DNA of 64,000 bases from an uncultured Eubacterium sp. (lineage in GTDB: Bacteria; Bacillota; Clostridia; Lachnospirales; Lachnospiraceae), in NCBI GenBank assembly GCA_934316845.1, contig CAKRDZ010000006.1, forward strand, positions 1-64,000, written 5' to 3'. Below are positions 1-7,572 of the stretch, in pieces. The number at the start of each line of letters is the position of its first letter. Positions within the stretch are counted from its first letter, which is position 1. The position numbers and the translations under genes are program-made. The notes below the pieces were generated by a model, which made no database searches, had not been told where the DNA came from, and was given only the letters and a program-made list of their open reading frames with translations.

Positions 1-505
1 AAATCGAGGAAAGTGCCAAAATTTGTTGCCTTTCCCGGCCAGGAGAGCGGCGAAAGGCAACGCAAACCGGGAAACCCGGCGAAATCCGTTGCCTTTACCG
101 CTGGCAAGAAGCCCAAAAGGCAACGCAAATCGAGGAAAACGCCAAAATTTGTTGCCTTTCCCGGCCAAAAGAGCGGCGAAAGGCAACGCAAACCGGGAAA
201 CCCGGCGAAATCCGTTGCTTTTACCGCTGGCAAGAAGCCAAAAAGGCAACGAAAATCGAGGAAAGTGCCAAAATTTGTTGCCTTTCCCGGCCAGGAGAGC
301 GGCGAAAGGCAACGCAAACCGGGAAACCCAGCGAAATCCGTTGCTTTTACCGCTGGCAAGAAGCTAAAAAGGCAACGCAAATCGAGGAAAGTGCCAAAAT
401 TTGTTGCCTTTCCCGGCCAGGCAGAGCGGTGAAAGGCAACGCAAATCGGGAAACCCAGCGAAATTCGTTGCCTTTCCCGCTGGCAAGAAGCCCGAAAGGC
501 AACGC
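1..505. repeat. Tandem array of 63-bp palindromic half-units (eight hairpins)
   Basis: Eight contiguous modules of 63 bp (one of 64) alternate between two types, giving a 126-bp period; 'aaatcgaggaaa' restarts at 1, 127, 253 and 379. Each module carries one inverted repeat with arms GTTGCCTTT and AAAGGCAAC around a loop of roughly 17-19 nt. In the copies near 210 and 336 the left arm reads GTTGCTTTT, which still pairs as a G-U wobble in RNA, and the last module (443-505) has a C-G pair where the other B-type modules have a mismatch. The array is cut by the window edge, so its true length is unknown. It ends 35 bp before the P-type ATPase start. Because the period is a multiple of three, several frames stay open, but the resulting repetitive peptides are not credible proteins. 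Confidence 0.9.
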
Positions 506-540
506 AAAAGTGACACCCCAAAAAAGAAAGGACTATGATT

Positions 541-3165
541 ATGAAACAAATTTACCAGATGACCAAGGAAGAAGTTCTTCGAAACCGGCATGCCTCCGAA
601 GAGGGTTTGACGGAGAGCGAGGTGCTGAAAATCCGGCAGGAACAGGGAGAAAACTGCCTGAAGGAGGCAAAGAAAAAAAGTCCGGTGCAAATCTTTGCGG
701 AGCAGTTTCTGGATCTGCTCGTTATCATTTTGATCATTGCGGCGGTTGTGTCAATGCTGTCCGGAAATGTGGAGAGCACCGTCGTGATCTTTGTTGTCAT
801 TGTGATGAATGCGGTGCTTGGAACGGTGCAGTATCTCAAGGCAGAAAAATCGCTGGATTCCCTAAAAGCACTGTCGTCGCCTCACGCGAAGGTGCTTCGT
901 GAGGGAAAGAAAATGGAAATTACTTCCAAAGAAGTCGTGCCGGGAGACATTCTTCTTTTGGAAGCGGGGGATATGATCGCGGCGGATGGCCGTATTTTAA
1001 ACAATTATTCGCTTCAGGTCAACGAGAGTTCGCTTACCGGAGAATCGGCAAATGTGGATAAGACAGAAGATGTCATCGAAGGGGAGGCCGCATTGGCAGA
1101 TCGGATCAATATGGTATATTCCGGTACACTGGTTACGTATGGTCGTGCGGTCGTACTCGTAACGGCGACGGGAATGCAGACAGAGATGGGTAAGATTGCC
1201 GACCTTATGAATGCCACGCAGGAGCGAAAGACGCCATTGCAGGTGAGCCTGGATGATTTTGGAAAGAAACTTGCCATCGTGATCATGATCATTTCGGCAA
1301 TCGTATTTGCGCTTAGACTCTGGCAGAAACAGCCGGTGCTGGATTCGCTCATGTTTGCTGTGGCGCTTGCCGTGGCGGCGATTCCGGAGGCGCTCAGTTC
1401 GATCGTTACGATCGTGCAGGCTATGGGGACGCGGAAAATGGCGGCCGACAATGCCATCATCAAAGAATTGAAAGCTGTGGAAAGTCTGGGGTGTGTGTCG
1501 GTAATCTGCTCGGATAAGACGGGGACACTGACACAAAATAAAATGACGGTTACGGATATTTATATCGATCATACCGTCTTGAAACCGGTGGAACTCGATC
1601 TGATCGAACCGCTTCATCGAAAACTGCTGTACAATGCGATCCTGAATAACGACGCTTCCTTTCAAAAGGGAAAGGAGATCGGGGATCCGACGGAGAGCTG
1701 TCTCCTGACAATGGCGCAAAAAGCGGGGCTGACGAAGGCGGGCGTTTCGGAAGAAGACATCCGTGAAATGATGCCGAGACTGGAAGAAATTGCCTTTGAT
1801 TCGGACCGCAAACTGATGAGTACCAAATATCGTCTGCACGGCGTATCGACGGTACTTACCAAAGGAGCCGTCGATGTTCTGCTGGATCGGAGTGTTAAGC
1901 TGGCAGAGAGTGGGGGAAGCCGTGAGATCAATGACAAGATAAAAGAAGAAATCCTGCGGCAGAATCAGGAATTTTCGGAAAATGGTCTGCGCGTGCTTGC
2001 CTTTGCGTACAAAGAAGTGGACGAGGACGAAAAACTGACGCTGGACGAGGAAAATGGGTTTACATTTATCGGACTGGTGGCAATGATCGACCCGCCGCGG
2101 GAAGAAGCGGCGGAGGCGGTTCGCACGGCCAAGCTGGCAGGAATCCGTCCGGTAATGATCACGGGTGATCACAAGGTGACAGCGGCGGCGATCGCGGCAA
2201 AGATCGGCATATTTGAAGAAGGAGATCTGGCGGTGACCGGGCAGGAACTGGATGCCATGAGCGATGAAAAGTTAGATGAACTTTTGGAAGAGATTTCGGT
2301 CTACGCAAGAGTTTCTCCGGAAAACAAGATAAGAATTGTAAAAAACTGGCAGAAAAAGGGGCGCATCGTGGCGATGACAGGAGATGGTGTCAACGATGCT
2401 CCGGCATTGAAAAAGGCAGATATCGGTGTGGCAATGGGAATTACCGGGACAGAGGTGTCTAAAGATGCGTCGGCAATGATTCTGGCAGATGACAATTTTG
2501 CGACTATCATCAAAGCGGTATTAAACGGAAGAAATGTCTATCGCAATATTAAAAATGCGATTCAGTTTCTGCTCTCCGGCAACATGGCGGCAATCCTTGC
2601 GGTGCTTGCCTGTTCGGTGCTGGCACTTCCTTCGCCGTTTGAACCGGTTCACCTTTTGTTTATAAATCTATTGACGGATTCCCTGCCGGCACTTGCCATC
2701 GGAATGGAGCCGTCCGATCCGCAATTATTGAAGCAAAAACCAAGAGATCCGAAAGAAGGGATCCTTACGGGAAAATTTGTGCGGCGTCTTTTCGGATACG
2801 GTGCGCTCATTGCGGCAGCGACGATGACCGCTTTTGCCATGGGACTGCAGAAGGATGCGGCTACAGCGACGACGATGGCATTTGCCACTCTGACACTGGC
2901 GCGGTTATTTCACGGATTTACCTGCCGGAGTGAACGTTCTCTCATCGATGTGAAACTTTCTACAAATTTATGGAGCATCGGCGCCTTTGCGGCAGGAACC
3001 TTGTTGCTGGCAGCTGTTCTTTTTATTCCGGGTCTGCACAATCTTTTTGAAGTGATGCCGTTAAATGGGACGCAGTATGCCGCTATACTGGGGCTGGCGG
3101 TGGCACCGACCATAGTGATCCAGGGAGGGAAAATTGTAAAAAATATACAGTTGACAAACGGGTAA
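541..3165 (+). CDS. P-type cation-transporting ATPase, type II (probable Ca2+ ATPase)
   Basis: ATP-driven cation pump of the inner membrane, 874 residues, a normal length for bacterial type II pumps. In order it shows the N-terminal cation ATPase domain, the actuator loop with TGES near residue 165, the M4 motif IPEAL near 281, the phosphorylation site DKTGT near 325 and the hinge motif TGDGVNDAP near 612. M6 carries NLLTDSLPA, keeping the Asn and Asp that bind Ca2+ in SERCA-type pumps; M4 keeps the Glu after Pro, although PEALS replaces the more familiar PEGLP. This favours Ca2+ but the ion is inferred. An ATG at 535 is in frame, but AAAGG at 527-531 sits only 3 nt before it and 9 nt before 541, so 541 is preferred. 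The final codons overlap the promoter of the toxin-antitoxin locus. Confidence 0.9.
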   Translation: MKQIYQMTKEEVLRNRHASEEGLTESEVLKIRQEQGENCLKEAKKKSPVQIFAEQFLDLLVIILIIAAVVSMLSGNVESTVVIFVVIVMNAVLGTVQYLKAEKSLDSLKALSSPHAKVLREGKKMEITSKEVVPGDILLLEAGDMIAADGRILNNYSLQVNESSLTGESANVDKTEDVIEGEAALADRINMVYSGTLVTYGRAVVLVTATGMQTEMGKIADLMNATQERKTPLQVSLDDFGKKLAIVIMIISAIVFALRLWQKQPVLDSLMFAVALAVAAIPEALSSIVTIVQAMGTRKMAADNAIIKELKAVESLGCVSVICSDKTGTLTQNKMTVTDIYIDHTVLKPVELDLIEPLHRKLLYNAILNNDASFQKGKEIGDPTESCLLTMAQKAGLTKAGVSEEDIREMMPRLEEIAFDSDRKLMSTKYRLHGVSTVLTKGAVDVLLDRSVKLAESGGSREINDKIKEEILRQNQEFSENGLRVLAFAYKEVDEDEKLTLDEENGFTFIGLVAMIDPPREEAAEAVRTAKLAGIRPVMITGDHKVTAAAIAAKIGIFEEGDLAVTGQELDAMSDEKLDELLEEISVYARVSPENKIRIVKNWQKKGRIVAMTGDGVNDAPALKKADIGVAMGITGTEVSKDASAMILADDNFATIIKAVLNGRNVYRNIKNAIQFLLSGNMAAILAVLACSVLALPSPFEPVHLLFINLLTDSLPALAIGMEPSDPQLLKQKPRDPKEGILTGKFVRRLFGYGALIAAATMTAFAMGLQKDAATATTMAFATLTLARLFHGFTCRSERSLIDVKLSTNLWSIGAFAAGTLLLAAVLFIPGLHNLFEVMPLNGTQYAAILGLAVAPTIVIQGGKIVKNIQLTNG

Positions 3166-3178
3166 TATTGAGTATAAT
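3151..3178 (+). promoter_or_regulatory. Consensus sigma-A promoter of the type III TA locus
   Basis: TTGACA at 3151-3156 and TATAAT at 3173-3178 with a 16-bp spacer match the vegetative consensus at all twelve positions. The -35 box lies inside the last codons of the ATPase gene. Transcription would start near 3185 and run directly into the three direct repeats, as expected for a strongly expressed RNA antitoxin. Confidence 0.85.
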
Positions 3179-3198
3179 AAAAGTAAGAAAACAGAAAT

Positions 3199-3351
3199 GT
3201 TTTCGGTAAGCCGCGAGTAACGGCAAGAATATTACTCAATTGTATGTTTGTCTCCGCGGATGACGGGACGTTAAATTTAGAATATCATTCAATTGTATGT
3301 TAATCTCCGTGGATAACGGGATGTAAACGTAGAATATTATCCAATTGTAAG
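3199..3351 (+). repeat. Three 47-53 bp direct repeats of the antitoxin RNA
   Basis: Repeat 2 (3247-3299, 53 bp) and repeat 3 (3300-3351, 52 bp) are closely similar. Repeat 1 (about 3199-3246) is more diverged in its first half but shares the AGAATATTACTCAATTGTATG block at its end, apart from small changes. The repeats are contiguous with no unique spacers, so this is not a CRISPR array. Confidence 0.8.
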
Positions 3352-3356
3352 TTTAG

Positions 3357-3380
3357 AAAGAGCCGGAAGTGGCTCTTTCT
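3357..3380 (+). terminator. Hairpin between antitoxin RNA and toxin gene
   Basis: AAAGAGCC and GGCTCTTT form an 8-bp perfect stem over a 6-nt loop, followed by a short T-rich stretch. In type III loci a leaky terminator at this position makes antitoxin RNA in excess over toxin mRNA. The weak T-run here suits partial read-through. Confidence 0.75.
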
Positions 3381-3407
3381 TTATATAAAGGTATTAGGGG
3401 GTGAAAG

Positions 3408-3863
3408 ATGAGATTAGTAAAAGTATCCAATGACTTTTTTAAAAAATGCAGGAAAAATAATGTACATAGAGAATTATTGTTTAATGAAGAGGGACGTCCC
3501 AGTGTTTTGATCGTAAAATTGAAATATAAAGGAAGATACCATAAATTTGTAGTTCCTCTTCGTTCCAATATTTCTCCTGCAACACCCAAAAAACAATATT
3601 TTTCTCTGCCGCCAAATTCCAAGACAAAATCGCATCATTCTCATGGAATACATTATATCAAACTATTTCCCATAGACAGTAAATATATTCAATCCTATCT
3701 TATAAGCGAACCGTTTGATATAATGATTAAAAAAATAATTGATAACAATGAAGTGGATATAATAAAGTCTTGTCAGGAATACTTACGGCAATGTGAAGCG
3801 GGGAATAAACATTTTATGACACCGGATATTGATGGAATTATCAATATGCTTAATAAGGAATGA
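3408..3863 (+). CDS. Type III toxin-antitoxin endoribonuclease toxin, CptN/ToxN-AbiQ superfamily
   Basis: Basic protein of 151 residues, the usual size of CptN/ToxN toxins, which cut mRNA and their own antitoxin RNA. The N-terminus (MRLVKVSNDFF) is followed near residues 45-55 by the strand-turn FVVPLRSNIS, which corresponds to the conserved PL-S segment of this superfamily, and by HGIHYIKLFPI near 79-89. I recognise these as resembling the CptN branch, but this is recall, not an alignment. The upstream promoter, direct repeats and terminator give independent support. AGGGGGTG lies just upstream of the ATG. No other partner gene is adjacent. Base composition is visibly more AT-rich than the flanking genes, consistent with acquisition. 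The likely role is phage defence or plasmid/chromosome maintenance. Confidence 0.75.
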   Translation: MRLVKVSNDFFKKCRKNNVHRELLFNEEGRPSVLIVKLKYKGRYHKFVVPLRSNISPATPKKQYFSLPPNSKTKSHHSHGIHYIKLFPIDSKYIQSYLISEPFDIMIKKIIDNNEVDIIKSCQEYLRQCEAGNKHFMTPDIDGIINMLNKE

Positions 3864-3897
3864 AATCAGAAACACACTATAGAAAAGAGGCGATGAT

Positions 3898-4776
3898 ATG
3901 AACACAAAGCGGGAATTTTGGCAGCGCAATGCGATGGCAGTGATCGGGATGCTGGTATTTTCAGCGGGCATCAATCTTTTTATCGTGCCGGCAAACCTTT
4001 ACAATGGCGGGGTTCTGGGAATCAGCCAGGTAATCCGTACGGTATTGGTGCGCTATCTTCATGTGGCATCCGGAACGACGGATATTGCGGGTATTATCAA
4101 TATGCTTCTGAACATTCCGCTCTTTGCGCTTGCGTATGTATTTGTCGGTAAGAAATTTTTCTTTCGCACGCTGGTCTGTGTGATCAGCCAGACTTTGTTT
4201 CTCAGTTTGATCCCGATACCGGCGGCACCGATTGTGCAGGACTCCCTTACTGCGAGTATCATCGGCGGGATCTTTGGCGGAACCGGGATTGGGATAGCTT
4301 TGCAGTCCGGTGGTTCCAGCGGTGGTCTGGATATCGTTGGAATGATCTTTACCAAGCGGTTCAAGGGATTTAGTGTCGGCAAAGTGTCCTTGTCGGTAAA
4401 TGCGGTTATTTACATTATCTGTGCGGTGCTGTTCGGCCTCCCTACGGCGGTGTACAGCATTATCTATTCGGCAGTGAATATGCTGATGGTTGACCGGACG
4501 CATACCCAGAACATCAATACAGAAGTGGTAATATTTACCAAAAAGAAGCCGCTGGAGATCATTGATTATATCGTCAACGAATATCACCGGGATGCCACCT
4601 GGTGGGAAGCGAAGGGCGGCTATACCGAGGAAAATACGTATATGGTCATTGTCGTCCTGTCCAAATACGAATGTGCTCATTTAAAACGCGAGTTAAAAGA
4701 GGTGGATGAGCACGCGTTTGTCGTTGTAAAAGATGGGATGTCCGTTGTGGGAAAATACGAAAAGCATTTACAATGA
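3898..4776 (+). CDS. YitT family membrane protein (DUF161 + DUF2179)
   Basis: A 292-residue integral membrane protein with about five to six hydrophobic segments in the first 205 residues. Glycine-rich loops include GGIFGGTGIG near 122-131 and SGGSSGGLDI, both typical of YitT proteins. The last ~80 residues form the soluble DUF2179 domain, with EVVIFTKKK and the YTEENTYM..V segment. YitT proteins are widespread in Firmicutes; their substrate is not settled. The gene starts 34 bp after the toxin gene and is separated from enolase by a promoter. Confidence 0.85.
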   Translation: MNTKREFWQRNAMAVIGMLVFSAGINLFIVPANLYNGGVLGISQVIRTVLVRYLHVASGTTDIAGIINMLLNIPLFALAYVFVGKKFFFRTLVCVISQTLFLSLIPIPAAPIVQDSLTASIIGGIFGGTGIGIALQSGGSSGGLDIVGMIFTKRFKGFSVGKVSLSVNAVIYIICAVLFGLPTAVYSIIYSAVNMLMVDRTHTQNINTEVVIFTKKKPLEIIDYIVNEYHRDATWWEAKGGYTEENTYMVIVVLSKYECAHLKRELKEVDEHAFVVVKDGMSVVGKYEKHLQ

Positions 4777-4822
4777 TGAAAAAGATTCTCATTTCAAAAG
4801 TCGTTTTTGTGGGGAAAATCTC

Positions 4823-4851
4823 TTGTTTTTTGCAAAATATTAGAATATACT
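4823..4851 (+). promoter_or_regulatory. Promoter upstream of enolase
   Basis: TTGTTT at 4823-4828 and TATACT at 4846-4851 are separated by 17 bp. A small inverted repeat, GTTAG..CTAAC at about 4859-4874, lies just downstream of the -10 box and could be an operator or a 5' leader hairpin. The enolase start follows within 60 bp. Confidence 0.6.
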
Positions 4852-4907
4852 AATAATTGTTAGCAAATACTAACCACAAGACTGTTTTTTGAAAGGAGAA
4901 TAAAAAA

Positions 4908-6203
4908 GTGAATCATTTGCAGATTGAAAAGATAATAGGAAGAGAAATTATGGATTCCCGTGGAAATCCGACCGTAGAGGCAGAAGTTTATCTGTGCGGC
5001 GGCGTGATGGGAAGAGGAACCGCACCATCCGGAGCATCTACCGGTGAATTTGAGGCGCTTGAACTCCGGGATGGCGACAAGGGAAGATATCTTGGAAAAG
5101 GTGTTTCCAAGGCGGTTGAAAATATCAACACGACCATTCAGGAGACGTTGAAAGGAATGGATGCGTCGGATATTTACGCAGTGGATGCAGCGATGAGAAA
5201 AGCCGATGGAACAAAGGACAAGTCAAACCTGGGAGCCAATGCGATCCTCGCAGTTTCGATTGCCTGTGCGAAGGCAGCAGCCAATGCGCTGGAGATTCCG
5301 TTGTACCGTTTCCTTGGCGGAATCAGTGGAAACCGTCTTCCGGTTCCGATGATGAATATCGTAAATGGAGGATGCCATGCATTATCTTCCGGACTCGATG
5401 TGCAGGAATTTATGATCATGCCGGTCGGAGCACCTTCTTTTAAAGAATGTCTTCGCTGGTGTGCCGAAGTATTCCATGCGCTGGCTTCGATTTTGAAAGA
5501 AAGAGGACTGGCTACTTCCGTCGGTGACGAAGGTGGTTTTGCCCCTGCATTGAAATCCGATGAGGAAGCCATCGAAACCATTTTGGAAGCCGTAAAAAAA
5601 GCCGGATATGAGCCGGGAAAAGACTTCAAGATCGCGATGGATGCCGCTTCTTCCGAATGGAAAACAGGCAAAGTAGGAGAATACAAACTTCCAAAAGCCG
5701 GAACCGTATATACGTCAGAACAGCTGATCAATCATTGGAAAAAACTGGTAGAAAAATATCCGATCATCTCCATTGAGGATGCACTGGATGAAGAAGACTG
5801 GGAGGGCTGGAAAAAACTTACAGCAGAACTTGGTGACAAAGTACAGCTGGTTGGTGATGACTTGTTTGTAACGAACACCGAGCGCCTGGCTAAGGGGATT
5901 GAGCTTGGCTGCGGCAACAGTATCTTGATCAAACTCAATCAGATCGGTTCGGTGTCCGAGACTCTGGAAGCCATCAAAATGGCACATAAAGCCGGATACA
6001 CAGCAATTTCATCCCATCGTTCCGGAGAGACGGAAGATACAACGATCGCCGATCTTGCCGTGGCACTCAACACCTGCCAGATCAAGACCGGAGCACCAAG
6101 CCGTTCCGAGCGTGTAGCCAAATACAACCGGCTTCTCCGTATCGAAGAAGAACTTGGCGAAAGCGCAGTATATCCGGGAATGAATGCCTTTAATGTGAAA
6201 TAA
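4908..6203 (+). CDS. eno: Enolase (phosphopyruvate hydratase)
   Basis: Converts 2-phosphoglycerate to phosphoenolpyruvate in glycolysis; cytoplasmic, 431 residues as usual. The GTG start is chosen because GAAAGGAG lies 8-10 nt upstream. Visible motifs are PSGASTG near residues 39-45, the metal-binding AMDAA, SIEDAL and LVGDDL segments, the catalytic lysine in ILIKLNQ and the C-terminal SHRSGETEDT signature. The loop after NGG reads CHALSSGLDVQEF instead of the more common AHADN..VD form, but the histidine is kept. It appears to be transcribed alone, with no other glycolytic genes nearby. Confidence 0.97.
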   Translation: MNHLQIEKIIGREIMDSRGNPTVEAEVYLCGGVMGRGTAPSGASTGEFEALELRDGDKGRYLGKGVSKAVENINTTIQETLKGMDASDIYAVDAAMRKADGTKDKSNLGANAILAVSIACAKAAANALEIPLYRFLGGISGNRLPVPMMNIVNGGCHALSSGLDVQEFMIMPVGAPSFKECLRWCAEVFHALASILKERGLATSVGDEGGFAPALKSDEEAIETILEAVKKAGYEPGKDFKIAMDAASSEWKTGKVGEYKLPKAGTVYTSEQLINHWKKLVEKYPIISIEDALDEEDWEGWKKLTAELGDKVQLVGDDLFVTNTERLAKGIELGCGNSILIKLNQIGSVSETLEAIKMAHKAGYTAISSHRSGETEDTTIADLAVALNTCQIKTGAPSRSERVAKYNRLLRIEEELGESAVYPGMNAFNVK

Positions 6204-6298
6204 ACGGCGTTTCAATTAGAAAAGGAGATCAGAGTTTTCCAAGCGGGATTGTTTAAGGATAAATAGTAAATACTATTTTTGCAATTTTAGTAATTTAT
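6204..6298 (+). other. Enolase downstream region with weak AT-rich hairpin
   Basis: AAATAGTA and TACTATTT around 6261-6278 pair into a short AT-only hairpin followed by T residues. It may serve as a weak terminator for eno. Nothing else is recognisable here. Confidence 0.35.
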
Positions 6299-6418
6299 CA
6301 AAAAAGGTTTGCATGAAGTGAGTACAAACGCGCGGGTATCAGATATGCGTCCTCTGCATATCGATACCCCTGCGACGTTTGTTGGAGCGAGAGCGCTCAC
6401 GACATGCAAACCTTTTTG
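6299..6418. repeat. 120-bp near-perfect fold-back element
   Basis: Nested inverted arms occur in register: AAAAAGGTTTGCATG with CATGCAAACCTTTTT, GTGAG with CTCAC, CAAACG with CGTTTG, GGGTATC with GATACCC, and GATATGC with GCATATC near the centre. This makes one long interrupted hairpin filling most of the gap between eno and the kinase gene. It could act as a bidirectional terminator, a structured RNA or a remnant mobile element; no transposase is present. Confidence 0.75.
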
Positions 6419-6480
6419 AAAGATTACGGAAATTTGAAAAAAAGGCTTGTTTCTTTGCTGATTCTTTACTACCATATCTG

Positions 6481-6486
6481 TATAAT
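6481..6486 (+). promoter_or_regulatory. Probable -10 element of the kdpD-like operon
   Basis: TATAAT is a perfect -10 box 24 bp upstream of the preferred ATG at 6511, with GGAGGAG in between at 6494-6500. No convincing -35 box is visible at 16-18 bp, so the promoter may need an activator. Confidence 0.4.
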
Positions 6487-6510
6487 AAAAAATGGAGGAG
6501 ATGGAAATCA

Positions 6511-7572
6511 ATGAAAAATGTGACAAAGTACATAATTGATGGATTGAAGATGATAGGCATTCTGGCGGGGGCGTTTTTGCTCTGTCTGATATTGGAAACA
6601 AAATTTTCAGCAGAGACTGTACCGCCGGCAGTTATGGCGATGGCAGTATTTTTTGTATCGAGGTTTACGGATGGTTTTGTGTATGGGATCATTGCGTCGC
6701 TGCTGAGTGTGCTTGTACTTAATTTTGCCTTTGCATTTCCTTATTTTGCCTTCAACTTCAGCATTCCGGAAAATATCATTTCGGCGGTGATCATGCTTGT
6801 GATCACGGCAATGACGAGTACGATCACGTCCCAGCTCAAATGGCAGGAACGCGTGCGGGCAGAGAGTATCAACGAAAAAATGCGTGGAAACCTTCTGCGG
6901 GCGGTTTCTCATGATCTTAGGACACCGCTTACGACGATTTACGGGTCCAGTTCGGCGATTGTACAAAATTATGAGCATTTGTCCGAGAATCAGGTGGTGC
7001 AGCTGGCAGACGGGATCCGGGAAGATGCCAGATGGCTCATCGGAATGGTGGAAAATATTTTGTCCATTACACGGATTGATAACGACGGAGTGAAACTGGT
7101 TAAGACATCGACGGTTTTGGAAGAACTGATCGATTCGGTACTGACGCAGTTCAAAAAACGATATCCGGATCAGAAAGTGAATGTGTCAATACCGGAAGAA
7201 TTTACCAGTATTCCAATGGATGCCGTGCTGATCGAACAGGTTCTTATGAATCTTTTGGAAAATGCCGTGCAGCATGCAAAAGGAATGAGCGTGCTGGAAC
7301 TTCATGTGTTTGTACTGGGAGAAAAAGCGGTATTCGAAGTCAGGGACGACGGGTGTGGGATCGAGAAAGAGCGGATGAAGGGACTCTTTCAAGATTATTT
7401 TGCTGTAAAAGATACTCCTGTGGACAACCAGAAACGGAGCATGGGGATCGGTCTTGCCGTATGTGCCTCTATTATTAAGGCACACGGTGGTGTGATCACG
7501 GCAGAGAATCGAAAGGAAGGGGGATGCTGTATCCGCTTTGCCTTAGAATTGGAGGAAAACGAAAATGAATAA
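6511..7572 (+). CDS. Short KdpD-like sensor histidine kinase (DUF4118-HisKA-HATPase)
   Basis: Membrane sensor kinase of 353 residues. Hydrophobic segments in residues 10-105 form a DUF4118-type four-helix sensor region, followed by HisKA with the H-box SHDLRTPLTT and by HATPase_c with the N-box LMNLLENAVQHA and G1 box RDDGCGIE. The cytoplasmic KdpD and universal-stress domains that precede DUF4118 in full-length KdpD are absent. The start at 6511 is preferred because GGAGGAG lies 10 nt upstream; an in-frame ATG at 6379 would begin inside the fold-back element. It overlaps the response regulator by 8 nt, so the two are translationally coupled. No kdpFABC genes are nearby; the adjacent phosphate and potassium transporters are plausible targets. 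Confidence 0.88.
   Translation: MKNVTKYIIDGLKMIGILAGAFLLCLILETKFSAETVPPAVMAMAVFFVSRFTDGFVYGIIASLLSVLVLNFAFAFPYFAFNFSIPENIISAVIMLVITAMTSTITSQLKWQERVRAESINEKMRGNLLRAVSHDLRTPLTTIYGSSSAIVQNYEHLSENQVVQLADGIREDARWLIGMVENILSITRIDNDGVKLVKTSTVLEELIDSVLTQFKKRYPDQKVNVSIPEEFTSIPMDAVLIEQVLMNLLENAVQHAKGMSVLELHVFVLGEKAVFEVRDDGCGIEKERMKGLFQDYFAVKDTPVDNQKRSMGIGLAVCASIIKAHGGVITAENRKEGGCCIRFALELEENENE

Larger units (their letters stand above)
3185..3380 (+). ncRNA. Putative type III antitoxin RNA (CptI/ToxI-like)
   Basis: The predicted transcript holds three tandem repeats (about 3199-3246, 3247-3299 and 3300-3351) and then a terminator. Each repeat ends in an AGAATAT..CAATTGTA block and contains a short helix, CCG followed by about 7 nt and CGG, that is kept in all three although the surrounding bases vary: GCCG/CGGC in repeat 1 and TCCG/CGGGA in repeats 2 and 3. 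Known type III antitoxins are made of 2-6 repeats of roughly 35-50 nt that the toxin itself cuts into pseudoknotted monomers; this locus fits that design. The exact monomer ends and the pseudoknot cannot be derived by eye. Confidence 0.75.

Noticed and set aside
13..432. Open frames through the left-edge array coding for repetitive lysine/arginine-rich peptides
   Set aside because: The 126-bp period is divisible by three so frames stay open by arithmetic; two overlapping frames are equally open and no ribosome binding site is present.
997..2172. Long minus-strand open frame inside the P-type ATPase gene
   Set aside because: It is the antisense of a strongly conserved coding region; the peptide is rich in H, R and C and lacks any domain.
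3226..3351. CRISPR-like repeats
   Set aside because: Repeats are contiguous with no unique spacers and no cas genes nearby; the type III antitoxin reading explains them better.
6379..6510. N-terminal extension of the sensor kinase from an upstream ATG
   Set aside because: It begins inside the fold-back element, lacks a Shine-Dalgarno and encodes an uncharacteristic basic peptide; GGAGGAG points to 6511.
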